The translations under genes and the position numbers were made by a program. Below, piece by piece: positions 23,869 through 32,699 of a stretch of DNA of 36,394 nt; position 1 is the stretch's first letter; each line of letters begins with the position of its first letter. A model generated the notes under the pieces. That model did no database searches, was not told the origin of the DNA, and was given only the letters and a program-made list of their open reading frames with translations. Source of the stretch: Acidobacteriota bacterium (GTDB lineage Bacteria > Acidobacteriota > Terriglobia > Acidiferrales > UBA7541); the NCBI GenBank assembly GCA_013289825.1, contig JABCZF010000040.1, positions 1 through 36,394 on the forward strand. The letters run 5' to 3'.

Positions 23869-24225
23869 ATGCCATTAAGCCTTGCAACGCTTTCCATGGT
23901 GGCTTCTCCTGTGTCCGTGCAAGAAGGCCTGAAGATTCTGGAACGCGATGACTATCGCTGCCAATACTGCGGCCTGGACGGCCGGACCAGCTTCGAAAAC
24001 GCCCTGGTGATGCGCGTGGATTTCGTCCACCCGCGCGCCCGCAAGGGAAAGAAAGATCCCAGCAACCTGGTCGCCTGTTGCACTCCCTGCAACACCATCA
24101 AAGGCACGAAGATCTACGCCAACTTCGACGAAGCCAAATCCTTCGTCTTAAAACAGCGCGAAGATCTCCGCAAAGTTTGGCAATCCAAATCCGCGCGCCA
24201 ATCCGCCAAACCAGCGATTGCGTGA
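23869..24225 (+). CDS. HNH-like zinc-binding protein
   Basis: A 118-residue protein with an HNH nuclease-like core. Zinc cysteines are Cys31 and Cys34 (RCQYCG) and Cys71 and Cys74 (CCTPCN), with the conserved asparagine in SNLVACC (Asn66). Usual HNH enzymes read VDHVxPRSRGG at the active site; here it is VDFVHPRARKG, with Phe52 where the catalytic histidine belongs and His54 two residues later. Catalysis is therefore uncertain; DNA or RNA binding without cleavage is possible. No restriction, phage terminase or intron context is present. GGAGG precedes the ATG at a good distance, and both a promoter and a terminator-like hairpin flank the gene. Confidence 0.87.
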   Translation: MPLSLATLSMVASPVSVQEGLKILERDDYRCQYCGLDGRTSFENALVMRVDFVHPRARKGKKDPSNLVACCTPCNTIKGTKIYANFDEAKSFVLKQREDLRKVWQSKSARQSAKPAIA

Positions 24226-24261
24226 ACCGCTCTCACCGCTTCTAGGATCTCGACGAGCAAG

Positions 24262-24307
24262 GAAGACCGCAGGCCGGGCACGACGCGCTGCGCCGGTCTT
24301 CTTTCTT
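24262..24307 (+). terminator. Probable terminator after the HNH gene
   Basis: GAAGACCG (24262-24269) pairs with CGGTCTTC (24294-24301), and part of the 24-nt loop can pair further (CGCAG with CTGCG). TTTCTTT follows. It lies 36 bp after the HNH stop. The stem is less compact than a classical terminator, so confidence is moderate. Confidence 0.5.
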
Positions 24308-24334
24308 TAGCGCGGGCCAAGCAGATGCTCTAAA

Positions 24335-25039
24335 TTACAACCGAACTCCGGCCGCAATCTCGCCGGTCATCGACGTATGTATCCAGGCTTCCGCGGCCAT
24401 AAGGTGCAGCACGAAACCAATCCAAAATGCGATCCCGAAGAATTCCCGCGGCGTCAAACCAGTTAGAGGGCTCGTCGCAAAAAGCACTCCGATGATCGGC
24501 CGGATCGCAGCCACCGCAAGCCCAATCGAAAAAGCCCGAATCATCCACTCGCGGTGCAACGCCACCTCACGCCGCCGGATATGCCAAAACGCTTTGCACA
24601 GTGCCCATAAGAAAAATGTCCCAAACAAAGTAGTCGCCGCCACCTGATTCACGCCGCCAATCGCGGGCATCCCAAAGCTCATCACCAAAGCAGAGATTCC
24701 AATGACCAACCCGCAAACCACAAAAACACGCCCGCTTAAACGGTGCCATACGAGGTGCCGCGCCCGAATCCGTGAACTGAACTGCAGCGGCCCCAAGATC
24801 ATGAAAAGTATTCCAGGCACAATATGCACAAGCGTAAGAATCGGATGCCACGCAAACAAATCATCTAAGGCGGCGAGCTGTGCCAATCGAGGATTGGAGG
24901 AAACCGCGGGTGGACGATAACCATGCGCCACGATCGGTACCAGATGGGCGGTCCTCCGCACGCCGATCGCAACTCCGATAAGCGCGAGGAAAATTACAGC
25001 GCTCCATAGCGCCCGCTGCCTGCCAATTCCTGGCCTCAT
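24335..25039 (-). CDS. DUF2306 multi-pass membrane protein
   Basis: A 234-residue integral membrane protein with about six or seven hydrophobic helices. DUF2306 features are the early WHPILTLVHIVPGILFMILG region, HRLSGRVFVVCGLVIG, and the basic loop RRREVALHREWMIRAF between later helices. Conserved histidines in and next to the helices have led to suggestions of haem or quinone-linked roles for such families, but no function is established. It is convergent with the HNH gene. The ATG at 25039 is followed at once by a basic segment and then the first helix, which is normal for a membrane protein. Confidence 0.85.
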   Translation of the reverse strand: MRPGIGRQRALWSAVIFLALIGVAIGVRRTAHLVPIVAHGYRPPAVSSNPRLAQLAALDDLFAWHPILTLVHIVPGILFMILGPLQFSSRIRARHLVWHRLSGRVFVVCGLVIGISALVMSFGMPAIGGVNQVAATTLFGTFFLWALCKAFWHIRRREVALHREWMIRAFSIGLAVAAIRPIIGVLFATSPLTGLTPREFFGIAFWIGFVLHLMAAEAWIHTSMTGEIAAGVRL

Positions 25040-25162
25040 ACCTGCTACTACGTTCCATGCGCTTGCGGGCTTTGAACGGCACGCACAATAAGACGGACCG
25101 TTTTCGAAACTGCCATTCCGTGAAATTGGCTGGCCTGGCCGCGGCCGCCGTCGGCCCTGCCT

Positions 25163-25519
25163 CTAGGTCATTTCGACACCGAAGTGGGACGCCACGATAC
25201 CTTCAAGATCATGCACCGAATCGCGAACCTTCGAAAGCATGCTTTCGCGCGCCGGTTCGCTGAGGAGCTTGGCGACTCGGAACCTATTCCAGCTTGCTTT
25301 AATCTTCAAACGCAGGTCGTTCAGAAGAGCAAGAGCGCGAGGTTTGCCCGAAAACGATTCCCGGTCGAGAGCCGCTTCCAGGCTGTTGGCAAGCCTTTCC
25401 AGGTTTCTTATACGATTCTCCAGCTCATTTTCCGGCGCAGAGGCATTTAGTTGTGGTGATCTATTTTGGCTTCTCACTGCGGCCTGCGGAATCCCAGCAA
25501 CGGAGCGGTCTAAGCCCAT
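25163..25519 (-). CDS. Hypothetical small helical protein
   Basis: A 118-residue protein I do not recognise. Residues 30-115 are predicted to be almost entirely helical, with a heptad-like run around NELENRIRNLERLANSLEAA, so a coiled coil or helical bundle is likely. There is no signal peptide, membrane helix or cysteine. The start is chosen by the ribosome site: GAGGAGG directly abuts the ATG at 25525 but stands 6 nt before the ATG at 25519, so the second one should be used. It is probably monocistronic, with 123 bp before the DUF2306 gene on the same strand. Confidence 0.7.
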   Translation of the reverse strand: MGLDRSVAGIPQAAVRSQNRSPQLNASAPENELENRIRNLERLANSLEAALDRESFSGKPRALALLNDLRLKIKASWNRFRVAKLLSEPARESMLSKVRDSVHDLEGIVASHFGVEMT

Positions 25520-25995
25520 AAACATCCTCCTCGGCCAGCATTTTCATCTAGCGTGGGTTGTTGTCCCATCTCCGAGTGACACCCCTACAGCTGCAACCAC
25601 GCTGCCAAGAGGGGTATTTTCTGGAAGACTATGAGATCAAGCGACTTATTCGATGTTCGCTCAAGACATCTGCGAAATACAAACGTACTAGAACTGGGAA
25701 AATGTTCACCCTAATAGCAGCTAGGCTAAAGGAATTCGCGAGGTTCCTAGGACATAAACGACCCTCTTGCTCCAGACGTTGGGCGAAAAAATATCCTCAG
25801 AGATCCCCGCCTCTAAAGTCTGCGGCTCGTCTTTCACCCGGTAGTGACCGGCGCGACCCCCGATCGTTTCAGGTTCAACCTCGTGGTTTTTGAGGCTGGT
25901 TCATTGGCCCTTTGTTCCAATTTCGTTCGATTTCTTGCCACTCGTCACTCGCCATTTCGGCTCGGAACCATCCAGTGTGCTAGCATGCTCGAGCC
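25520..25995. other. 476-bp intergenic region between divergent genes
   Basis: This region holds the ribosome site of the small helical protein gene at its left edge and leads to the MFS gene at its right edge. Short frames here, including one at 25558-25893, have no family features. I see no tRNA, no convincing promoter and no repeat in it. Confidence 0.5.
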
Positions 25996-27321
25996 TTGTC
26001 GCAGAAAGCTCAGAAGAACACCCTGTGGTTCTCCGTGGTGGTCCTTTTCGCCATCAACATCCTCAATTTCTACGACCGCCAGGTCCCCGGAGCCCTCGTC
26101 GAGCCCATGCGCAAGGAATTTCATCTTAACGACACGCAGATCGGCCTCCTCGCCAGCGCCTTCATCTGGATTTACGCCATCGTCGGCGTGCCCCTCGGTC
26201 GCCTCGCCGATTCCGCCAGCCGCAAGAAACTCCTCGCATGGGGTGTCATCATCTGGACCGCGCTGACAGCTTCGGCCGGCCTCGCCCACACCTACGCGCT
26301 GCTGCTATTCTCGCGCGTCGGCGTTGGAGTCGGCGAAGCCGCTTGCGCTCCCACAGCGACCAGCTGGCTCGGCGATCTTTTCCCTCCCGCCAAACGCTCT
26401 CGCGTCCTGGCACTCTTCATGCTCGGCGTACCGGTTGGCGGCGCGTTGGGCTATTTCTTCAGCGGTCCGCTAGCCGAAGCCTACGGCTGGCGCGTGGCGA
26501 TGGTTTTTGCCGCTGTCCCCGCTTTGCTCCTTGTTCCGGCTTTGCTCACACTCCAAGAACCCCAACGCGGCGCAAGCGAACTACATCCCGTACCGCTGGC
26601 CCGTGCGTCCATGTGGAACGTCCTGCGCATCCCGACGCTCTGGTGGATCATCGCCTCCGGCGCACTGCTGAACTTCAATGCCTACGCGTTCGGCACCTTC
26701 CTGCCCGCGTTTTTCAGCCGCGTCCACGGCCTCTCGCTGGCGAGATCGGGGGTCGCCACGGGCGTCGTGTATCTAGCCGGAGGCGTCAGCGGCGGAGCCA
26801 TCGCCGGCTACCTCGGCGATGCCATCGTCCATCGCCGCAAAGACGGCCGCCTGCTGTACGCCGCGGTCTTTGCATCTCTGGCCATACCCTTTGCCTGCGC
26901 TGGAATCCTGCGACCGGCCGGCTCTTTGTACTCGGCTATGGCCTTCCTCGCGCTGACCTATGCCGCTCTTACGACGTACTACGGCCTGGTCTACTCCGCA
27001 ATCCAGGACATCGTGGCCCCGAACCAGCGCGGCTCCGCCATGGCCATCTATTTCATGGCCATGTACATGTGCGGAGCCTCCTTCGGTCCGCTGCTCACCG
27101 GCAAATTGAGTGACGTCCTCGCCCACCGCGCCGCCGCGCTGGCGGGCTCCACGGCGGCGACCGAAGCTTTCCGTGCCACCGGCCTGCAACAAGCCATGCT
27201 GATCATCCCGGTTCTCTGCTCAGCGCTATCCTTTGTGCTGTACATGGGCTCGCGCAGAATCACCGGGGACATCCGGAAGCGCGAAGCGGCCGCTCACCTG
27301 GCGACGGCGGACGCGTCTTAG
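25996..27321 (+). CDS. Major facilitator superfamily transporter (spinster-like)
   Basis: A 441-residue inner-membrane transporter with about 12 transmembrane helices. The first-helix sequence LNFYDRQVPGALVEPM and the motif-A loop GRLADSASRKKLLAWGV are typical of spinster-like and hexuronate-type MFS proteins, as is the GVGVGEAACAPTATSW segment of the fourth and fifth helices. Substrates in this group range from lipids to organic acids; nothing here specifies one. The start is TTG: a stop codon lies just upstream in frame, and the next in-frame ATG falls after the first helix. No good ribosome site precedes it. The signal peptidase gene follows 79 bp downstream on the same strand. Confidence 0.9.
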   Translation: MSQKAQKNTLWFSVVVLFAINILNFYDRQVPGALVEPMRKEFHLNDTQIGLLASAFIWIYAIVGVPLGRLADSASRKKLLAWGVIIWTALTASAGLAHTYALLLFSRVGVGVGEAACAPTATSWLGDLFPPAKRSRVLALFMLGVPVGGALGYFFSGPLAEAYGWRVAMVFAAVPALLLVPALLTLQEPQRGASELHPVPLARASMWNVLRIPTLWWIIASGALLNFNAYAFGTFLPAFFSRVHGLSLARSGVATGVVYLAGGVSGGAIAGYLGDAIVHRRKDGRLLYAAVFASLAIPFACAGILRPAGSLYSAMAFLALTYAALTTYYGLVYSAIQDIVAPNQRGSAMAIYFMAMYMCGASFGPLLTGKLSDVLAHRAAALAGSTAATEAFRATGLQQAMLIIPVLCSALSFVLYMGSRRITGDIRKREAAAHLATADAS

Positions 27322-27400
27322 CTCCTGACAGATAAAATGTGCAGGCAGCATGTACCGGTAGATTGAACAAGGTAGAATGGACCTATGGGTTGGGTGAAGA

Positions 27401-28093
27401 ATGAAATCCGTTAAACAACAAGACAAAAAGACCGATGAAAAACTGTCTCGCTCTAAACTCATTCGGCGCGAGCTCATCGCCTGGATATGGGTCGTGCTCA
27501 TCTTCCTGCTGATCAACGGAACGCTCGGCCAGGCCCGCGTGATTCCCTCCGGCTCCATGGAAAATACCCTGCTCATCGGCGACCACCTGATTATGAGCCG
27601 CATCGGCTACGATGCCGGCGTGCCCTTCACCCGCTGGCACCTGCCGCTCTGGCGCAATCCTAAGCGCCAGCAAATGGTGATTTTCACTCCGATTGTTGCC
27701 GAAGAAACTTCAGACATCATCAAGCGCGTCATCGGCCTTCCCGGAGAAACGCTGGACATTCACGATGGCGCTGTTTGGATCAACGGACAAGAACTCCCCG
27801 AGACTTACACGACCGGCCCCAGCGAAAAGTATGGCATGCACACGCCCTATAAGATCCCCGACAACTGTTATTTCGTCATGGGCGACAACCGCGGAAATTC
27901 CTACGACAGCCGCTTCACCGGCTGCGTCCCTCGCAACCACATTATCGGCACACCAGTGATGATCTATCTGTCGCTGGAAGCTTCGCCCGATGCCTGGGAA
28001 TCCGGCCAGCTCCGCGAGCGCTTTTTCGCCTACGCCAATGCCCTGCTCCATCCAGGCACGGTGCGCTGGAGGAGACTATTCAGGACCTTCTGA
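27401..28093 (+). CDS. lepB: Signal peptidase I
   Basis: A 230-residue S26 protease that removes signal peptides from exported proteins at the outer face of the inner membrane. One N-terminal transmembrane helix (about 26-41) is followed by the catalytic serine in PSGSMENTL (Ser52) and the general-base lysine in IIKRVIGLPGE (Lys108). The box-E motif is GDNRGNSYDSRF. The size is that of compact Gram-positive-like LepB and not the larger two-helix E. coli form. It may serve the exported MsrA, SodC-like and dehydrogenase proteins of this window, among many others. A DinB gene follows 61 bp downstream on the same strand. Confidence 0.95.
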   Translation: MKSVKQQDKKTDEKLSRSKLIRRELIAWIWVVLIFLLINGTLGQARVIPSGSMENTLLIGDHLIMSRIGYDAGVPFTRWHLPLWRNPKRQQMVIFTPIVAEETSDIIKRVIGLPGETLDIHDGAVWINGQELPETYTTGPSEKYGMHTPYKIPDNCYFVMGDNRGNSYDSRFTGCVPRNHIIGTPVMIYLSLEASPDAWESGQLRERFFAYANALLHPGTVRWRRLFRTF

Positions 28094-28154
28094 AGCGCCG
28101 TTGTGCCGCTTGAGACTTTTCAAATCTCTTGGCGTCTTCCGTCGAGGAAAGTGG

Positions 28155-28670
28155 ATGATAATGAGCGAAACCCCGCAACAATACTCCGAGCGCATCATGA
28201 AAATGATCGCAGGGAAGGACCCTTTCAAGACGCAGTCGGCGACGCCCCAGAAGCTCGCGCGTCTTGTTAAGAGCGCGCCACCCTCCAAACTGCGCAAACG
28301 CCCCGCTCCGGAGAAATGGTCCGTCGCTGAAATTCTCGCGCATCTTGCCGATACGGAAATAGTCGTGGGCTGGCGCATCCGCTCGATCCTCGCAGCGCCG
28401 GGAACGCCCATTCAGGCATTCGACCAGGACGCCTGGGCGGCAGCTGGAAATTACGCCAAGCGCGATCCGCAGAAGAGCATCGAGCAGTTTCGCGCGGTCC
28501 GCGACGCTAACCTGGCGATCTACAAATCACTCAGCCCCGATCAATGGAAGCATTTTGGCATGCACGCCGAGCGCGGCGAAGAGAGTCTCACGCGCATCCT
28601 GCACATGATGGCCGGGCACGACCTCAACCACATTTCGCAGATCGAACAAATTCTCCTAAAGAAAAAATAA
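28155..28670 (+). CDS. DinB-superfamily protein
   Basis: A 171-residue protein of the DinB/DUF664-like fold. The candidate metal triad is His63 (ILAHLADTE), His155 and His159 (AGHDLNH), and the segment KWSVAEILAHLADTE is typical of the superfamily. The function is unknown; thiol-dependent transferase or hydrolase activities occur in characterised relatives. The ATG at 28155 has GAGGA about 6 nt upstream; the ATG at 28161 is possible but spaced less well. The open frame extends back to 27990 only inside lepB. Confidence 0.87.
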   Translation: MIMSETPQQYSERIMKMIAGKDPFKTQSATPQKLARLVKSAPPSKLRKRPAPEKWSVAEILAHLADTEIVVGWRIRSILAAPGTPIQAFDQDAWAAAGNYAKRDPQKSIEQFRAVRDANLAIYKSLSPDQWKHFGMHAERGEESLTRILHMMAGHDLNHISQIEQILLKKK

Positions 28671-28706
28671 CCGTTCACTGCTTCGACGCCCCGCGAGCGC
28701 CGCTTT

Positions 28707-31232
28707 TCATTCGTCGCCGCGAACTTGCCACCAGTCAAGCCGCTTGAATTCGGCCACTTTTTCCGAACCGTGATCGCGATACCAATTTCTCCACGCCAGA
28801 GGATCGATGGGAACACCGGCATCCGTAATTTCTCGCAACGCCATGTAAGACCAGCTTTTCATCTGTGCGCTGGTGCTTGGATCAGCGACCAGATCAAGGA
28901 ATTTCGGCACCATGCGCATGCGCTGCAAGCGCGTGAAATTTCCACAATCGGAAAGGTTGCATCCAGCCCGCTCACGAACATTGTTCGATGGATCGTGCGT
29001 GAACGATTCAAACAGTTCGTCAAGAGCTTCGTCCGTGCGCAGATAGCGCATCCCTTCAACGGCCCACAGCCGCACGCTCGCGTCCGGATCGTGCTTCGCG
29101 TAATCGAGAAGCACCGGATGAATTCGATCGTAGGCAATGCCACGCCCGGCCAGCATACCGAGAAAATAAGCGGCCGCAGGACGATAAGCGAGATCCGTCT
29201 GCGCGCGGTCGATCAGCATTTCCGCAGCTTGTTCATTTTTCTGCCAGCCGTCCAAAGCCAGATTGATGTCCCCGTTGGCATAGCGCACCCGCAGATCGCT
29301 GGAGAATTCCGAGCGCTGCTCGAGCTGCCTCAGGGGATCGGTCAAGCGGATGTGGCCAACCCAACTGGCAACTTGCTGTTCGAACAAATCCAGAGAGCGC
29401 TGGTCGTGGCCGATGGCGCGTTCCAGCATTTCCTCCGCTTGCTGTTGAGCAGGCAAAGCGAGTAGGCGCTCCGCGTCCCTGTCGGTCATCGGCGCTAGAG
29501 CAATGTGAAGCGGCGGAACAACGTTGACAGTCGCCGGGCGCTGCCCGTTAGCTCGTGCTTTGCTCGCGCGCGATGCGCTCGCCAGCGATTTCAGAGTGGC
29601 GAATCTCCAGCCCTGCCACGCAAACATTCCAGCGACGCACAAGGCGAACATGGCGATCGCAATAACTGTCGACGCGCGCGACGGTGGCCGCGATGATTTG
29701 AAAAGGGGCTGCCCGGGCTGCGGCGGCGGGCCGTAACCCGCGTCCAGCTCGACGTGCGTGTCGATTTTCAGGCTGGCGAGGGCTTCCATTTGCGAAACGA
29801 TCCAGCGCGCTTCCTGGCGGCTCCGGATTTCATCAGCGAGCGTGACGCGGCGCCCATCCTTGGTGCGCAGGTGAATCGCGTACATGGCCTGCCGTTGATT
29901 CCCACCCTGTTGTGCGCTGGTGGCCGCCACAATCGCGTCGATTTCGGTGAAAGAAAACCGTTTCGTCGAGCCCATGCCGAGTGTGCGCGTCGTCGAGCTA
30001 AGTTCGCCGTTGCCGACGCGAATGCGTGAAGTCCCCAGCGTGACGTGCAACATGGCAAAGATCAGCAGCACATCGAAGAAACCGAACACCACCGGGAAAA
30101 ACCACGGAGCGCTCGAACGGAGGAGAAAATACACCACGACCGTCCAGATCGCAGTGAAGATAAGGAGAAACAGCGCTCGGGAAGGAGTGCGAAAAGCGGG
30201 AAAATAAAACTCCGTCCCACCATCCTGCCAAGAAATAATGACTTTCGGATGCGCGGGAGCCGCACCGGGAGCGGCATTCGAATCGCTCGAAGGTCCGGCA
30301 GCAAAGCCGAAAGTTTCCGAGAAAGAGTCGGCCGGCGCCTGCTCTGCGGAGAAAGTTGTCTTAAACACAGGCAATTCGAAATCGTCGGAGTAATCCATTC
30401 CAGGTAGATCCGCCTGTGCGTGGAGAAGCCAAAGAACCTGGTCCGACGAAGTGTCGCGATCGGTGACGTAAGCGTCTCGAGGAATTGCGAAATCCACCGG
30501 AATGGTTCTGCCAAGCGGGTCCATGCCCAGTCGACCGGACGGAACATTTTGTTCCGTCTGCCACAGCACGGTCTCGGACGTCGAGCGGCTGTTTCCCGAA
30601 CCGCCAATCATCTTTCGGACACAGGAAAGACGGAGGTTGACGCTCTGCGCGGCGCTCGAATCGAGTTTGAGATGAATCCTTCCCGCCAGGCGGCCGCCCG
30701 GAGAGAACGGCAGGGAGTAAAACTCAAAATACGTGTTGCCAAAACGGCTGCGACGAAGCGTGGCGCGCCAGGCGACCACGAAAAGAATGACTCCGATGAG
30801 AGCGAATCCCAGAACCAGGAAAGCCCGCGGATCCTTGTGGCGAGCGAGTTGCGGGACGATGGTGACGGCCGCGGGAATCACCACCAGGTTCGAGAAGATG
30901 CAGATCACCCATGCGGTGATTTCGGTTTTCTTGCTCTGGTTTTCCGCCTTGCGACTGGCCCAATCCGTGCGCCACAACCACGGCGCGGCGGGATTTGCTT
31001 GTTCGATGGCCGCCTGTCTCTTCAACCGGCCATAGCCACCCACCGCCACGAACAGAAACCCCGCGCCAATCGCAGAAATAAAGAGTGCGATCGCGGCGCC
31101 GGCGGCCGTGCCGCTGGTGCTGTGATTGCGGCTGTTGGTGAAAACCGTAAGTAGGGAAAGCAGTCCCGGAACGAGAAACATGAGCCCGAAAAAAAGGAAG
31201 AAAGCGGCAGCACCTTTCGAAGGTTTGGTCAC
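28707..31232 (-). CDS. Large multi-pass membrane protein with C-terminal helical (HEAT-like) repeats
   Basis: An 841-residue protein I cannot assign to a named family. Hydrophobic helices lie at about 6-31, 44-68, 105-126, 137-155, 353-371, 378-398 and 520-540. Between the fourth and fifth is a beta-rich region (about 160-345), and around 400-490 a soluble segment (for example RIRVGNGELSSTTRTLG) suggests a PH-like or DUF3592-associated module. The region after 541 is helical and contains repeats of HEAT type, for instance DPDASVRLWAVEGMRYL and DPSNNVRERAGCNL about 30 residues apart. It may be an envelope scaffold or sensor. It is convergent with the DinB gene (36-bp gap). Confidence 0.8.
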   Translation of the reverse strand: MTKPSKGAAAFFLFFGLMFLVPGLLSLLTVFTNSRNHSTSGTAAGAAIALFISAIGAGFLFVAVGGYGRLKRQAAIEQANPAAPWLWRTDWASRKAENQSKKTEITAWVICIFSNLVVIPAAVTIVPQLARHKDPRAFLVLGFALIGVILFVVAWRATLRRSRFGNTYFEFYSLPFSPGGRLAGRIHLKLDSSAAQSVNLRLSCVRKMIGGSGNSRSTSETVLWQTEQNVPSGRLGMDPLGRTIPVDFAIPRDAYVTDRDTSSDQVLWLLHAQADLPGMDYSDDFELPVFKTTFSAEQAPADSFSETFGFAAGPSSDSNAAPGAAPAHPKVIISWQDGGTEFYFPAFRTPSRALFLLIFTAIWTVVVYFLLRSSAPWFFPVVFGFFDVLLIFAMLHVTLGTSRIRVGNGELSSTTRTLGMGSTKRFSFTEIDAIVAATSAQQGGNQRQAMYAIHLRTKDGRRVTLADEIRSRQEARWIVSQMEALASLKIDTHVELDAGYGPPPQPGQPLFKSSRPPSRASTVIAIAMFALCVAGMFAWQGWRFATLKSLASASRASKARANGQRPATVNVVPPLHIALAPMTDRDAERLLALPAQQQAEEMLERAIGHDQRSLDLFEQQVASWVGHIRLTDPLRQLEQRSEFSSDLRVRYANGDINLALDGWQKNEQAAEMLIDRAQTDLAYRPAAAYFLGMLAGRGIAYDRIHPVLLDYAKHDPDASVRLWAVEGMRYLRTDEALDELFESFTHDPSNNVRERAGCNLSDCGNFTRLQRMRMVPKFLDLVADPSTSAQMKSWSYMALREITDAGVPIDPLAWRNWYRDHGSEKVAEFKRLDWWQVRGDE

Positions 31233-31350
31233 ACCACAATTCTAGAAGCTATTCCCGCGGGCCAAATGGCCCGGAAGTACTAGCTTGTTCTTGTAGTTAC
31301 AACGGACCCCAGCGCAGGGCGAGAGAAAGCGCGCTCGACCGCAAAATCGA

Positions 31351-31797
31351 TCAGCGGGAGCCAGCGCCCTTGGGTTTGGCGAGGGCTGGGAAAACGCCGA
31401 GCTGGCGCATCAGCCCGAGAGCATCCCAGCTGATATTTGAGTCGATGATTTTGCCGTTGGCGAGGTAATGAATGGTGATGCCTTCGATGGAGACTTTTGT
31501 GTGTGTGGGGCGGATGCCCATGAACTCACCTTTATGAGTGCCGGAGATCGTCCAGGAAGCAACGAGTTTGTCTTTTTCGGCGACGGTGTCCTCGACAATG
31601 AGGTGTAGATCGGGAAATGCCGCCAGGTACATCGCGACCTGAATCCTGTAGGCTTCCGGGCCAACGGAGGAACCGGAAGAGTTGTTGTCGCGCAAAGCGT
31701 GGCTGGGGGAAAAAAGATCGCTCACCACATCTAGTCTACGTTTGTTCCAGACGTCTTCGTACAAGCGACGGACGATAGCCTTGGCGTCGATCGGCAT
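31351..31797 (-). CDS. SnoaL-like / ester cyclase family protein
   Basis: A 148-residue protein with a cystatin-like alpha+beta barrel of the SnoaL polyketide-cyclase type. Characteristic are the first helix VRRLYEDVWNKRRLDVV, the strand-turn MYLAAFPDLHLIVEDTVAE, and WTISGTHKGEFMGIRPTHTKV. Such proteins are small hydrolases, isomerases or cyclases of mostly unknown substrate; no polyketide gene is near. AGGAG lies 7 nt before the ATG. It is an isolated gene on the minus strand with 118 bp before the large membrane protein gene. Confidence 0.88.
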   Translation of the reverse strand: MPIDAKAIVRRLYEDVWNKRRLDVVSDLFSPSHALRDNNSSGSSVGPEAYRIQVAMYLAAFPDLHLIVEDTVAEKDKLVASWTISGTHKGEFMGIRPTHTKVSIEGITIHYLANGKIIDSNISWDALGLMRQLGVFPALAKPKGAGSR

Positions 31798-32207
31798 GCG
31801 GTCTCCTTCGCGTGGATGATATTTGGGAGATGGGCCTGCCTCACGGACCGCGGGGCTGCGGGAGCTCTGCGGCGTGGGGCTCGCCCGAGGGTACTCCCAA
31901 GAAATGCACTTTGCAATGCGGTTAGTTGCACGGAGTCCAACCTCTTTAGAAGTGTGCCCTTCCTTACCTCATTAGAAATGTCCCTTTTCTTTTGATTTAC
32001 GGTTGTCGTTGGGGTGTCCGCCGGAGCGAAGCCTTGTGCCGCAGTTTGTGCGGCGCGTTTAAGGCCTAGCGGGGGCGGAGTTGCAGCCCTCGAGGCGCGC
32101 GGAAACCCAACTGCTGGGGATCTTGACCATCGTTCCGCTGGTGCAACTAGTTGTGCCCGGCTATCTGGCTTGGCCGGATTCGTTTGCCGAGTTTTCCTAA
32201 GCCCGCA
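31798..32207. other. 410-bp intergenic region
   Basis: No recognised gene. A hairpin GCCGCA/TGCGGC lies near 32038-32055 without a T-run. A 40-codon + frame at 32081-32200 (TTG start) would encode one membrane helix but has no clear ribosome site and is not called as a gene. The rest shows nothing I can support. Confidence 0.45.
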
Positions 32208-32699
32208 TTAACGGGCAGATTCGCGGGATTTGGCGGCCCTTTCGATCCGAAACGTGAAACAGCCCGCGGTCGTGCTGTGCACTTGCAGGTAGTCAATTTC
32301 TGGATGGGCGAAAAGATTCTCGATGGCTGGTTCGAACTGGCCGTCGACTACATATTCTTGCGCCACGAGCCGGCGGCCGTGCGCGTAGCCTTCAAGCGTG
32401 CGCGGGCTGCTGCGTAACTCCTCTGGAAAACCGCCATCCTCCGCATAACGGGAGCACTGCTCCGCGTGCAAATAAATCGGCCCGGGCTGGGGAAGCGATT
32501 CCACCCCGCTAAAGCGATCATAGGTGAAGAGAATTCTCGTCGCCTGTTTCGGGTCGATGGTCCGCAGACAGTGGCGGCACGGAGCGGCCTCTGCACCAAC
32601 TTCCGTGTGTGCAGGAAATCCGTAACCTGGCGCGCGCATGGTTGAGCGGACAGCTTCGGCGACTTCCGTTGGTATGGCTACGATTCGAATGGGTTGCAT
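32208..32699 (-). CDS. DUF1203 family protein
   Basis: A 163-residue protein of DUF1203. Diagnostic features are APCRHCLRTI (the PCRxCL motif), the PGPIYLHAEQCSRY block and the C-terminal GCFTFRIER. The paired cysteines and histidines could bind a metal or support redox chemistry, but the family has no established function. The ATG at 32699 opens the conserved region (MQPIRIVAIP); the open frame runs back to 32774 but without a ribosome site. The only GAGGAG nearby is 18 nt from the ATG, so the start is somewhat uncertain. It stands alone between two gene-poor stretches. Confidence 0.85.
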   Translation of the reverse strand: MQPIRIVAIPTEVAEAVRSTMRAPGYGFPAHTEVGAEAAPCRHCLRTIDPKQATRILFTYDRFSGVESLPQPGPIYLHAEQCSRYAEDGGFPEELRSSPRTLEGYAHGRRLVAQEYVVDGQFEPAIENLFAHPEIDYLQVHSTTAGCFTFRIERAAKSRESAR

